The position numbers were made by a program, and so were the translations under genes. From NCBI GenBank assembly GCA_035507035.1, contig DATJOJ010000063.1, positions 166,574 to 230,573 of the forward strand: DNA of 64,000 nucleotides. The letters run 5' to 3'. Positions 7,730-16,033 of the stretch are shown here, piece by piece (the stretch's first letter is position 1; every line of letters starts with the position of its first letter). The stretch is from DATJOJ01 sp035507035 (GTDB taxonomy: Bacteria; Acidobacteriota; Terriglobia; Terriglobales; Acidobacteriaceae). The notes beneath the pieces are model-generated. The model was not told where the DNA came from. It did no database searches and worked only from the letters and a program-made list of their open reading frames with translations.

Positions 7730-8956
7730 ATGATCAAGCTGAACAATGTCAGCCGCGTGTACTCCGCGAAGGCGGAGGCCAATGGCGCGGTCATTCGCGC
7801 GCTCGACAATTTCTCTCTCCATGTGGAAGCCGGCGAATGGATCGCGATCATGGGGCCATCTGGCTCGGGCAAGTCTACGCTGGTTAATCTGATTGGCTGC
7901 CTTGATCGTCCGAGTACAGGTGAAATCCTGCTCGACGGTGAGAACGTTGCAACGATGGCAGCTTCGGAGCTGAATCGCGTGCGTGCAGAGAAAATTGGCT
8001 TTGTGTTTCAGCAATTCCATCTGATTCCTTATCTCACTGCCCTGGAGAACGTCATGCTGGCGCAGTATTTTCACAGCATGACCGACGAACAGGAGGCGCT
8101 GGAAGCGCTGGAGCGGGTCGGATTGAAGCAGCGTGCGCATCATATTCCTTCGCAGCTTTCGGGAGGCGAGCAGCAGCGAGTGTGCATCGCGCGGGCGCTG
8201 ATTAACGATCCGAAGATCGTGCTGGCCGACGAGCCTACTGGAAATCTGGATGCTGTCAACGAGGAAATCGTGTTGCGGCTGCTGCGTGAGCTTCACCAAC
8301 AAGGGCGAACGATCGTCATGGTCACCCACGATCCGGTGGTGGCTCGCCTTGCCGACCGGCGCATCGAGCTGCATCACGGAAAAATTGCTGCGCAAGAAGT
8401 TTTCTCCATGGCCGACGAAGAGCAGTTCGACGAAGTTCTGGAAGAACTTTGGGTACTGGCCGAGCACGGCGAAGTTGCCGAGATTGGTCGCATGGAAGTG
8501 CACGGCGCCTTGCCGGTGAGCATCGCGGTTGAGAAGATGATGGATTTAGGATTGCTAAGCACAGCGCCTCATCCGCCCGAGACCCACGATCACAAACCGT
8601 TCGTAAATCCCTGCCACGATGCGCTCAAACCGGATGGCGTTTCTACCGGCGACGGTACCATGATCGTCGAACTCACCCCACGCGGTCGTCAACGGGCTGC
8701 CGACATTATTCGCCGGCATCGGCTGGCCGAGCGGCTTTTCACCGATTGCCTGGCGCTCGATAGCGAAACCGAAATCGAGCAACAAGCTTGCAAGTTCGAG
8801 CACATTCTTTCGACCGGCGCAACGGATAAGATTTGCGGCTTCCTTGGCCATCCGAAAACCTGCCCGCACGGGGCGCCAATCCCGCCGGGGCCGTGCTGCG
8901 GACGAACCGCAGAATCCCAGCGAATACCTGCCACGGCGTCGCAGCGAGTAAACTGA
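7730..8956 (+). CDS. ABC ATPase fused to a DtxR/MntR-like metal-sensing domain
   Basis: A 408-residue single frame. Residues 1-225 are a MacB/LolD-type ATPase with Walker A GPSGSGKST (42-50), signature LSGGEQQR (143-150), Walker B IVLADE (163-168) and H-loop H200. Residues 230-395 resemble an iron-dependent repressor: a helix-turn-helix-like stretch (LEELWVLAEHGEVAEIG through SIAVEKMMDLGLL), then LTPRGRQRAADIIRRHRLAE and CKFEHILS, ending GHPKTCPHGAPIPPG. The DtxR metal ligands appear conserved: H330 and E334 in one site, C354, E357 and H358 in the other. The gene follows the two permeases by 1 nt. The fusion suggests direct metal control of the transporter or a moonlighting repressor; the second idea is speculative. 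Confidence 0.85.
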   Translation: MIKLNNVSRVYSAKAEANGAVIRALDNFSLHVEAGEWIAIMGPSGSGKSTLVNLIGCLDRPSTGEILLDGENVATMAASELNRVRAEKIGFVFQQFHLIPYLTALENVMLAQYFHSMTDEQEALEALERVGLKQRAHHIPSQLSGGEQQRVCIARALINDPKIVLADEPTGNLDAVNEEIVLRLLRELHQQGRTIVMVTHDPVVARLADRRIELHHGKIAAQEVFSMADEEQFDEVLEELWVLAEHGEVAEIGRMEVHGALPVSIAVEKMMDLGLLSTAPHPPETHDHKPFVNPCHDALKPDGVSTGDGTMIVELTPRGRQRAADIIRRHRLAERLFTDCLALDSETEIEQQACKFEHILSTGATDKICGFLGHPKTCPHGAPIPPGPCCGRTAESQRIPATASQRVN

Positions 8957-8964
8957 TCCCTGAC

Positions 8965-9786
8965 ATGCTCCCTCGCCGCACCTGCATCGGTGTTTTCGAT
9001 TCCGGCTTCGGCGGTCTCACCGTTCTTAAAGCATTACTTGAGGTGATTCCCGACGCCGACTACATTTACTTCGGCGATACGGCACGGCTCCCCTATGGCT
9101 CGAAATCGGTTGAGACCGTCTCGCGCTATGCGGTGCAGGCCGGAAACTACCTCGAGCAGCACGGCGCGCAAATGTTGGTGATCGCCTGCAACACAGCGAC
9201 CGCTTTGTCTCTCGACAAAATTACGCAAGCCGCTTCGGTTCCGGTCATTGGCGTAGTTGAGCCTGGCGCCGAACGCGCCGCGGGCGAGAGCAAGAATCGG
9301 AGAGCGGTTGTGATCGGCACCGAAGCCACGGTCAATAGCCATGCCTACCTGAAAGCTCTAGAAGCACGGGGAGTGCAGGCAAAAGAGAAAGCCTGTCCCC
9401 TGCTGGTGCCGTTGGTTGAAGAAGGATGGACCGACCATGCAGTCACCGAAGAGGTCGCACGGATTTATCTCGACGAAGCCTTCACCGACGGTTTCCGATC
9501 CGCTGATGTCTTGTTACTCGGCTGCACGCACTATCCGCTGCTCAAGCCGCTGCTGCACCGGGTGGCTTCTAAGCATGTCACGATCGTAGACTCGGCCGAG
9601 TCAACTGCCCAAGCAGTTGCGCGGGAACTCCGCCACGCTCCGCTCGCGGTTCCCGAGAATGAGCGGCGCAATCTGCCCCGCTTGAGATTCTTCGCCACCG
9701 ACTCCACGGAAAAATTCAAACGTCTGGGTGAGCGCTTTCTGGGCCACAAAATTGAACAAGTCGAGCATGTGGACTTGAAAGAATAA
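8965..9786 (+). CDS. murI: Glutamate racemase
   Basis: Makes D-glutamate for peptidoglycan. From the ATG at 8965 the protein is 273 residues, the usual MurI length; the frame is open further upstream, but that would overlap the ATPase gene. It begins TCIGVFDSGFGGLTVLKAL, with the substrate-binding Asp-Ser. The two catalytic cysteines are in VIACNTATA and LLGCTHYPLL. It lies 8 nt after the ABC-DtxR gene and may be read through from the iron operon, though the functions are unrelated. Confidence 0.92.
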   Translation: MLPRRTCIGVFDSGFGGLTVLKALLEVIPDADYIYFGDTARLPYGSKSVETVSRYAVQAGNYLEQHGAQMLVIACNTATALSLDKITQAASVPVIGVVEPGAERAAGESKNRRAVVIGTEATVNSHAYLKALEARGVQAKEKACPLLVPLVEEGWTDHAVTEEVARIYLDEAFTDGFRSADVLLLGCTHYPLLKPLLHRVASKHVTIVDSAESTAQAVARELRHAPLAVPENERRNLPRLRFFATDSTEKFKRLGERFLGHKIEQVEHVDLKE

Positions 9787-9859
9787 CCTGCGGGCAGGAA
9801 TTTGACCGCAAGAGCCGGATAGACACGCATCCCCATAGAGCCTAGGCTATCTATCACTC

Positions 9860-10552
9860 ATGCATGCGCTCGACAATGTTATTTGGCAGGCGCTCAACAC
9901 CTGTCAAATTCATCTCGGCCAGCGCAACGCGCAGGCCGCCAAATTCCATAAAGATGTAAGTCTGTTGGGCGGATTTACCGAGCCATCGTTTGAAAACTAC
10001 CAGTCTCTCTCACAATTGCTGGCGCCCGGCGAGCGCGTAGGCTTATTCCTGGACACTCTGCCGCAGCCGCCCCCGGGTTGGAGGATCGTCGTCACTCTGC
10101 CGCTGCTGGAAATGGTCTGCGAGAATGGTAGTCCGCAAGCGTATGCTCCAAACAACTCAATCGTCCCTCTGGGCGAAGCCGACGTTCCCGAAATGCTGGC
10201 CTTGACCAAGCTCACCAAGCCGGGGCCGTTTGCGACGCGTACCCGCGAGATGGGCGATTATTTCGGCATTCGCGTGAATAGCCAGCTCGTCGCCATGGCT
10301 GGTGAGAGGCTTCGCATTCCCGGCTACACCGAAGTTAGCGCCGTTTGCACGCATCCCGATCATCTCGGTCACGGCTATGCGACCGGGCTTGTGAGTCTGG
10401 TTATGCAACGCATTCTTGATCGGGGAGAGCGGCCATTTCTACACGTTCGCGGAGACAACGAACGAGCCATCGCGCTCTATGAGCGTCTGGGCTTCCACAG
10501 ATGCCCACCGTTGCACTACGCAATTCTTGAGAAGGTTGCGGAATCGTTCTAG
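9860..10552 (+). CDS. GNAT-family N-acetyltransferase (FR47-like)
   Basis: A 230-residue protein. The C-terminal half is an FR47-like GNAT fold: EVSAVCTHPDHLGHGYATG is the acetyl-CoA pyrophosphate-binding loop (motif A, Q/RxxGxG/A-like), followed by LHVRGDNERAIALYERLGFH (motif B). The N-terminal 100 residues are less conserved. The family acetylates amines using acetyl-CoA; the substrate is not predictable. It has no obvious partner gene. Confidence 0.8.
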   Translation: MHALDNVIWQALNTCQIHLGQRNAQAAKFHKDVSLLGGFTEPSFENYQSLSQLLAPGERVGLFLDTLPQPPPGWRIVVTLPLLEMVCENGSPQAYAPNNSIVPLGEADVPEMLALTKLTKPGPFATRTREMGDYFGIRVNSQLVAMAGERLRIPGYTEVSAVCTHPDHLGHGYATGLVSLVMQRILDRGERPFLHVRGDNERAIALYERLGFHRCPPLHYAILEKVAESF

Positions 10553-10827
10553 CGAGCGATCGCGACACACGCAGCTCCTTCGTTTTTCCATAGATTCCTT
10601 TCCCGCACATTCCGTTTTTTGGGGAAGTTGTTCCCAAATGAATCCACAGAGCGGGTGGACTCTTAATTGCGCCGGACACGGCCAAAGTTGTTTTGTCACT
10701 CGTTTTTGTAGGGCCACATTCGAGATGAGTAGTTCCGTGACTTTACGTACCAACATGGATGCTCGCAAGTCATACGGCCTTTCGCATGCGTGCGTTTTCC
10801 CTCATTGATGGCCTGGAGAAGAATTCG

Positions 10828-11724
10828 ATGAACAAGCTACCGCGGTTCGTCGCAATGTGCGCGATCGCGACTGCATTTTCATCATTTGCCAGCGCGTCGC
10901 GGCTGGCTGCGTTTACCCAGGTTGACTATCCTGGCGCGGCGGTCACCGAAATTGCGGGCGGTCCCAATCTGCAAGGCACCAGCGTCGGCATTTATACCCT
11001 CATATTGGGAGGTCCCAATCACGGTTTCTTGCGAACCGCAAAGGGCGCGTTTATGCCGATTGACGTACCGGGCGCAACTGGTACTACTCCCACGTTTATC
11101 AACGTCGAGGGGGTGATCGTCGGCAGCTATCTCGATTCGACGGGTACCAGCCACGGCTTCGTTTTTAACAAGGGAATCTATACCACCGTGAGCTATCCCG
11201 GTGCGCTTGCCAGCGGGCTCAGCAGCATCAACGACCTAGGGGAAATGTCGGGATTCTACTGCAGTGACCTTGCCTGCGACTCTTCAGCGGTTTTTCACAG
11301 TTTTGTACTTTCACGGACGGGTGTCTTCACCAGCTTCGATCCGCCCGGAGCGACCGGCAGCGAGCCCAGTACTGTGAGCTTGCTTGGAGTCGTGGTCGGT
11401 AGTTACGACACTATAGAGGAGCCGACTTGTACCACGCAGTGTCTGGTATACGTGCTGTCGCAGGGAAGGTACGCGACTCTGAGTTATCCAGGCGCCTTGT
11501 TTACCTTTGCCGGCGGCGGCAATGTTTGGAATGCCGTCACTGGAATTTACTTCGATTCCTCCGGCAACGGACACGGTTTTCTTGAGAACAACGGCATCTA
11601 CACATCTTTTGACTACCCGGGGGCCAGCTTCACAGAGGCCACCGGAATCAACGCTCTTGGTGTTACCGTTGGCGTCTTTATTGACTCCGAGGGCAATGAG
11701 CACGGATTTGTCCGAACCCCGTAG
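10828..11724 (+). CDS. Secreted HAF-repeat protein
   Basis: The start is chosen at ATG 10828, which has GGAGA at 10815-10819 and gives a signal peptide ending at SFASA; the frame is open to 10759 but without a ribosome-binding site. The mature part consists of repeats of about 45-50 residues built on DYPGA...GINxLGxxVGxYxDSxGxxHGFV, the HAF extracellular repeat common in Acidobacteriota. At least five copies can be counted, the last ending GNEHGFVRTP. Probably an extracellular beta-rich protein of unknown function. The 10553-10827 stretch upstream holds no other gene. Confidence 0.75.
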   Translation: MNKLPRFVAMCAIATAFSSFASASRLAAFTQVDYPGAAVTEIAGGPNLQGTSVGIYTLILGGPNHGFLRTAKGAFMPIDVPGATGTTPTFINVEGVIVGSYLDSTGTSHGFVFNKGIYTTVSYPGALASGLSSINDLGEMSGFYCSDLACDSSAVFHSFVLSRTGVFTSFDPPGATGSEPSTVSLLGVVVGSYDTIEEPTCTTQCLVYVLSQGRYATLSYPGALFTFAGGGNVWNAVTGIYFDSSGNGHGFLENNGIYTSFDYPGASFTEATGINALGVTVGVFIDSEGNEHGFVRTP

Positions 11725-11848
11725 ACCACGATAGTTTGACTCACCCTGTGTTTTCCTGATGGCCTCACGTCACCGCGCTTTCCGCACCGACTTGAGGCCA
11801 TTTTGCCTGTCTGCACGCCGTTCGCGCTAAGATAGCGATGCCAATTTC

Positions 11849-12631
11849 ATGAAATATTTGCTATGGGCAGCCGCCATCATTGTCATATCCGCGCTCTTAT
11901 TTCTGCTGGCATTGAGAACAATTCCAATTCATGTCTACGATGGCTTTGAGTCGCCTCACCTCAGTCATTTTCTCTGGACCGATCGCCGCTTCGAACCTGG
12001 AGGGGTTGTATCTGAAGAGTCGGTAGTGCGTTCGGGTCGCAGCGCGCTCGCGATCACGGTTCGTTCGGGCGACCGTCCCGAAGCAGCCAGCGAATCCAGC
12101 GCAGCCACAGAACGAGACGAGCTGATGGAGTCTTGGTGGCTGTGGTCTCGCACCGGCAGGACCTACGTCTACTCTTTCAGCCTCTACCTGCCCAACGATT
12201 TTCCGCAAACTTCAGAGAGGTTGGTGATCGCTCAATGGAGACAGCTCTGCGAAGGTTCGCCTTGTATTCCCGATAACCCCATCCTCGCGCTGCGCTACGA
12301 AATCGGGCGGGTTCAAGTTACGCGAAACGATGAACACGGAAAAATGCTGCTTTATCAAGGCAACGAAGATGTTCGCGGCAAGTGGCTTGACTTTCGCTTC
12401 GTTACACGATGGGACGCAACGAGTGCCGGCGCCATTGACGCAACCCTGCAGGGACGGGAAATCGTCCACTATCAAGGAGCCACAATCTACCAGCCTGGCC
12501 CCGGTCACCCCAAGCATGCCCTTATCTACTTCAAGACTGGGCTATATCGAGATGCACTGCATGAGCCTGCCTGGACGATGTATGTCGACGAGTACCGCAA
12601 GGATGAGTGTTCTGCCAGCGGTTGCCGGTGA
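11849..12631 (+). CDS. Heparin-lyase-I-like polysaccharide lyase family protein
   Basis: A 260-residue protein with an N-terminal membrane anchor or signal (YLLWAAAIIVISALLFLLAL). The rest resembles the jelly-roll polysaccharide lyase family (heparin lyase I type): YDGFES, TERDELME, VYSFSLYLPNDFP, LVIAQWR, WLDFRFVTRWD, LIYFKTGLYRD and MYVDEYR are spaced as in that family. Such enzymes cleave uronic-acid polysaccharides by beta-elimination, but many members are uncharacterised. It is a single gene with no glycan operon beside it. Confidence 0.65.
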   Translation: MKYLLWAAAIIVISALLFLLALRTIPIHVYDGFESPHLSHFLWTDRRFEPGGVVSEESVVRSGRSALAITVRSGDRPEAASESSAATERDELMESWWLWSRTGRTYVYSFSLYLPNDFPQTSERLVIAQWRQLCEGSPCIPDNPILALRYEIGRVQVTRNDEHGKMLLYQGNEDVRGKWLDFRFVTRWDATSAGAIDATLQGREIVHYQGATIYQPGPGHPKHALIYFKTGLYRDALHEPAWTMYVDEYRKDECSASGCR

Positions 12632-12699
12632 ATCATAATCTTTGCAATGCAAAGTTCTTTTTAATGGTAGACTAGGGTCACGTTGGGCACGAGCGAGCC

Positions 12700-13380
12700 A
12701 TGACCTCTATCCTTCGTAGCATCCAGCTCCTGAGTGTACTTCTCTTGCTTTCTTCAGGGATTCTTGCCGCGCAAACCGAAAATCAACCAGCTGCATCTCC
12801 GCCGAGCGCTCCGTCGGGGCAACAGTCGCAGGAGCAAAAACCACCACAGAACAATCTGCCGAATGCGCCGTCGAGCAGCCGGAAAGAGCCGTCGCTAAGC
12901 GACCTTGGTTTCTCGTCCAGCCAGACGCAAGCCGATCCCAAGCTCCAGGCGTTGCTCGATAAGCGCACTCATATGCTGAAGGTCCATCAGCGCATGGGAT
13001 TGATTACGACGATTCCGCTGATCGCCGCGATTTTCTCTTCGGCCGGGGCAGGCGGAAAAAATACCGGGTCCGCCAGCCGCGACTTGCACGTGGCGCTGGG
13101 TGCAGCGGCAGGAGATCTTTATGGCATCACCGCTTATTACGCGATTCGCGCTCCCAAACCGCCCGGCACGCCGACAAAAGGGCCCATCAAATTTCACAAA
13201 GCCATGGCGTGGATTCACGGGCCGGGAATGATCATGACACCGATTCTGGGCGCGATGGCATTTTCGCAGAAGAATAATGGCGAAAAAGTCCATGGGATCG
13301 CCCAAGCGCACATGCCGGTAGCCATCGTGACCGCCGGAGCATTTGGCGCTGCTCTTCTTTCGGTATCGGTCAAGTTCTGA
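12700..13380 (+). CDS. Cytochrome b561-like membrane protein
   Basis: A 226-residue protein with a signal peptide (about residues 1-24), a Pro/Gln-rich linker to residue 70 and then about four hydrophobic helices. Histidines occur at helix ends in a b561-like pattern: HQRMG, DLHVALG, KFHKAMAWIHGPG and KVHGIAQAHMP. This suggests a heme-b membrane electron carrier, although the family assignment is by pattern only. The next gene, 9 nt on, is YceI-like, and b561 and YceI proteins are a known pairing, which supports the call. Confidence 0.5.
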   Translation: MTSILRSIQLLSVLLLLSSGILAAQTENQPAASPPSAPSGQQSQEQKPPQNNLPNAPSSSRKEPSLSDLGFSSSQTQADPKLQALLDKRTHMLKVHQRMGLITTIPLIAAIFSSAGAGGKNTGSASRDLHVALGAAAGDLYGITAYYAIRAPKPPGTPTKGPIKFHKAMAWIHGPGMIMTPILGAMAFSQKNNGEKVHGIAQAHMPVAIVTAGAFGAALLSVSVKF

Positions 13381-13389
13381 GGGGCACAA

Positions 13390-13926
13390 ATGCTAAGAAA
13401 ACAACTACTAAGCTTGTTGCTCCTTGCACTTCCCTGCTACGCGGCCGACAGCCAGTGGGTGCTGACCAATAGCACGCTCACTTATCACGTTTCGCATCCG
13501 CTGCATCAGACCGACGGAGTGAGTCACGCCGCCCGTGGCAAAGGCGTTTGTCACGATGGCCAATGCGATTTTCTAATCGCGACACCGGTCAAGTCGTTTG
13601 AGTCGGGAGATACCAACCGCGACCTGCACATGATTCAGGTGGTTCGCGGCGCTGAATTCCCCATGGTCGTCGTGCGCACCCACCTGCCGGAGTCAGCTGC
13701 GGGATCGACCACCATCCGCGCCGATTTGCAGATCGAGTTCGCCGGCCAGACAGTGCAGTACAAGCAAGTGGCCTTTCAACTGGAGATGCATGGCAACGAA
13801 GCCAAGCTTTCGGGGACGATTCCCGCGACGTTGTCGGATTTCAAAATTGCCCCCCCGTCGCTGCTTACCTTGCCGGTCAAGAACGACGTTCCCATCCGCG
13901 TTGAGATGACCTGGAAGTCGCAGTGA
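13390..13926 (+). CDS. YceI-like lipocalin-fold secreted protein
   Basis: A 178-residue protein with a signal peptide cleaved after LPCYA. It has the YceI pattern of an extended barrel: SQWVLTNSTLTYHVSH at the start, VKSFESGDTNRDLHMIQVVRGAEFPMV in the middle (the D-x-x-M-x-x-V..FP element), and IPATLSDFKIAPPSLLTLPVKNDV near the end. YceI proteins bind isoprenoid chains and are secreted. It shares an operon with the b561-like gene, 9 nt upstream. Confidence 0.75.
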   Translation: MLRKQLLSLLLLALPCYAADSQWVLTNSTLTYHVSHPLHQTDGVSHAARGKGVCHDGQCDFLIATPVKSFESGDTNRDLHMIQVVRGAEFPMVVVRTHLPESAAGSTTIRADLQIEFAGQTVQYKQVAFQLEMHGNEAKLSGTIPATLSDFKIAPPSLLTLPVKNDVPIRVEMTWKSQ

Positions 13927-13952
13927 GGCAATCGTAGCGCACGGATTCGGAA

Positions 13953-14564
13953 CTATCGAGTCACGGTTAGTGACAGCACTCCGGTGACTTTGCCCCAGTC
14001 GTCGGTTTGCCGATCAAAGGTGACGTACCGGCGGTCGCCATCGAAGCGCGTATCGAGCAGTAGCAGCTTTTCAATGACGTGCGTAATTGCCCCGTCGTCA
14101 TAGATGTATTGGTTGAAGATTGCGCCGTACACAACATAAAGATGGTCGTTCCATGTCATCAGTAAAGGGCGCTGAGCCTGCAGCGTACCGACGATCTGCT
14201 CGACATTCACGCTCGCGGCCGGCCAATAGTCGTCCGTAATTACCACCGATGTCCCATCATCGAGATAATGCTTGCCGCGGATTTTTGCGCCAAGTTCTTT
14301 CAAGGAAAGCTGGCTGATCGAGCCAACTTGATCCTCCAGTGCAGATTTTCGCCCACAACAGAGCTCCGGATCCGCGAAAACCGCAGCCACGCTGGCGGCG
14401 AGAACATCGGCGTCGGCCTTGGAGTCCGCCACAATGGTGGGCAGCGCCGCGACTTTCACTTCCTGGTGTGGGTGGAGGACATACCCCTGCGCTGGCTCAT
14501 CCTGTGCGTTGGCTGAAACGGCCAAGGTCAAGAGTACGGCCAATAGCGGAACGGGTAGTCGCAC
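13953..14564 (-). CDS. Secreted protein resembling a papain/C39-like cysteine peptidase
   Basis: A 203-residue protein with a signal peptide (ends near SANAQ). The body shows a faint C39-like pattern: a Cys-Cys pair (DPELCCGRKSALE), ISQLSLKELGAKI, then RPLLMTWNDHLYVVYGAIFN, with a histidine before a VVYG strand, and LLLDTRFDGDRRYVTF. In C39-like peptidases a Cys, a His before a hydrophobic strand and an Asp form the active site. The match is remote, and catalysis is uncertain. It is convergent with the YceI-like gene. Confidence 0.45.
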   Translation of the reverse strand: MRLPVPLLAVLLTLAVSANAQDEPAQGYVLHPHQEVKVAALPTIVADSKADADVLAASVAAVFADPELCCGRKSALEDQVGSISQLSLKELGAKIRGKHYLDDGTSVVITDDYWPAASVNVEQIVGTLQAQRPLLMTWNDHLYVVYGAIFNQYIYDDGAITHVIEKLLLLDTRFDGDRRYVTFDRQTDDWGKVTGVLSLTVTR

Positions 14565-14677
14565 GGGTCACCTCCGGTGATCGGCTCAGTGACAGTATAG
14601 TTTTGGCCGCGGCTTGGGCTTAGTGACGAAAGGGAATGTCAGGGGTGTGCCAGAGAAGAACTAGCGGCAAGGCGAGA

Positions 14678-15100
14678 TTAGGGCTTGCTCATCTGCTGAT
14701 CGAGATGGTCCAGCACTTTCGGCCAGGCGTCGCGATGGCGCTTCGTGGACTCTTCATCGGGAAAACCAGCGTGGGTGAGTCGAAGATGGGCGCCGCTCTT
14801 TTCCGCCTTCAATTCGACAGTTACGACCGTTTCCGCTCCTCTGGTCGCCGCCGTGACCCAGGTCAACTGAACCAGTCGGTCCGCTTCTAACTGTAAAAAA
14901 CGCCCATAATGGGGATGACGTCGCCCCTCGAACTCGGTCTCAAAATAAAAGACCGTGTTGACTTCGCCTTTCATGAGCACGGTTCCGGGCACAGCGAACC
15001 AACGATCGAATTGTTGGGTCCAGGCGCGAAAAATAACGGCAGGCGACGCGGTCATGCGACGTTTGATCGTGAATTGGAATGTTTTCGACGGGGTCATCAA
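14678..15100 (-). CDS. AHSA1/SRPBCC-domain protein
   Basis: A 140-residue protein of the AHSA1-like START/SRPBCC fold, which forms a hydrophobic ligand pocket. The signature pieces are the ASPAVIFRAWTQQFDRWF start, FYFETEFEGRRHPHYGRFL, LVQLTWV and HLRLTHAGFPDEES, with a final amphipathic helix. The start is 3 nt after the stop of the antitoxin-like regulator, so it is probably the third gene of that operon. A role in the toxin-antitoxin system is not expected from the family; it may be a stress-linked passenger. Confidence 0.8.
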   Translation of the reverse strand: MMTPSKTFQFTIKRRMTASPAVIFRAWTQQFDRWFAVPGTVLMKGEVNTVFYFETEFEGRRHPHYGRFLQLEADRLVQLTWVTAATRGAETVVTVELKAEKSGAHLRLTHAGFPDEESTKRHRDAWPKVLDHLDQQMSKP

Positions 15101-15103
15101 AGC

Positions 15104-15490
15104 TCAGACGGTTGCGACCAGTTGATAGCGCGCGGCACGAGGCTCAACAATCCTGAGTCTGCCATGGCCGGGGTTGACCCGATAGCGGGTGCGAAGCAGG
15201 CCCAACTGCTCCAGTAAATTTACATCTCGACCGACCGCTCGAGTATCCCGCTTCAGTTCATCCGCGAGGCGAGAAACAGACATTGCACCTTCCTTCGTGG
15301 TTCGCAGCAATCGTAATCGCTCCGGAGAAAGTACTTTCATCATGTCAGCAGCGTTCTCAAAAGAGATCGTAAACTCAGGTGAAAGCTCCTCTCCTCGATC
15401 GAGTTTTCGCGCGTGTTCCCGCGAGCGGGAAAAAAAGCCTTCCACGCCATCACTCGTAATACGGGCCTTAAGCTTTTTCCTCATCTTCAA
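15104..15490 (-). CDS. TumA-type winged-helix antitoxin / regulator
   Basis: A 128-residue DNA-binding protein. The centre (MMKVLSPERLRLLRTTKEGAMSVSRLADELKRDTRAVGRDVNLLEQLGLLRT) is a winged helix similar to HVO_A0114-type regulators, which are found as antitoxins next to DUF6516/TumE toxins. The N-terminal 45 residues are basic and charged. It overlaps the upstream toxin-like gene by 23 nt, the usual close coupling of such modules. It probably binds the CAGATAGGAT repeats upstream of the operon. Confidence 0.65.
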   Translation of the reverse strand: MKMRKKLKARITSDGVEGFFSRSREHARKLDRGEELSPEFTISFENAADMMKVLSPERLRLLRTTKEGAMSVSRLADELKRDTRAVGRDVNLLEQLGLLRTRYRVNPGHGRLRIVEPRAARYQLVATV

Positions 15491-15800
15491 TTCTCCAAAG
15501 TTCGCGTATCTCGCGTTCGAACCTCAACACTATAGCGGCATAGCTCTCGAAGTCGACTTTTTCCACTTGTCCCATGAAATGCCGGTGGTGGACACCATGA
15601 CTGTTGTCGTAACCAAGTACGCGGCCGTTATCTGTGCTGCAGACGGCGGGGTTGACGTAGGCGAGGCTGTACTTTATCAGCCGGTTGCCTTCGTACCAAA
15701 CCTCCTCTTTGAGGACAGCGTTCCGGCGGCGTCCCGACAGGTATAGAGTTTCATCGACTCGTTTTTCCCTCAGCGCTCGCCGCGGCTTTGGTTCAGTCAC
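15468..15800 (-). CDS. TumE-type (DUF6516) toxin
   Basis: A 110-residue protein starting at GTG 15800. The region ALLREKR-like start, VWYEGNRLIKYSLAYVN, NGRVLGYDNSHGVHHRHFMG and the ending ESYAAIVLRFEREI match the TumE/DUF6516 toxin pattern, including the conserved GYDNxHGxHHRH block that probably forms the active site. TumE-TumA pairs stabilise plasmids. Here the pair is chromosomal and sits under its own promoter (15833-15861). No Shine-Dalgarno sequence is visible before the GTG. Confidence 0.65.
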   Translation of the reverse strand: MTEPKPRRALREKRVDETLYLSGRRRNAVLKEEVWYEGNRLIKYSLAYVNPAVCSTDNGRVLGYDNSHGVHHRHFMGQVEKVDFESYAAIVLRFEREIRELWRIEDEEKA

Positions 15801-15832
15801 GTTGATTTAGCGTAACAGCTGTGACAACAAAT

Positions 15833-15861
15833 ATCCTATCTGCAATCAGAAAGGATGTCAA
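15833..15861 (-). promoter_or_regulatory. Promoter of the toxin-antitoxin operon
   Basis: Read on the minus strand, a perfect TTGACA (15856-15861) is followed after 17 bp by TAGGAT (15833-15838). The predicted transcript starts about 26 nt before the GTG at 15800. Confidence 0.6.
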
Positions 15862-15873
15862 TGATCCTATCTG
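15833..15873. repeat. Operator-like direct repeats around the toxin-antitoxin promoter
   Basis: ATCCTATCTG occurs at 15833-15842 and again at 15864-15873, 31 bp apart (three helical turns). One copy covers the -10 box and the other abuts the -35 box. An inverted AGGAT half-site lies between them at 15852-15856. This is the layout expected for autoregulation by the antitoxin. Confidence 0.55.
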
Positions 15874-16033
15874 GGAGTCTTGGCGAGAATCGAGCATCCT
15901 TCCGCCTGTTTTCAACCCCCTCAATCCCGTATGGTTACGCCGCACTATCCAGCGGTTACTGGTAATCTAGGAGGACGCTTTTCGCCCCAATCCGGCGAGG
16001 CTGCCGTAGTCGTACTCAAAAGGAGACGCGTGT

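Noticed and set aside
8833..8964. N-terminal extension of murI
   Set aside because: It would overlap the ABC-DtxR gene by 124 nt; MurI of normal length starts at the ATG at 8965.
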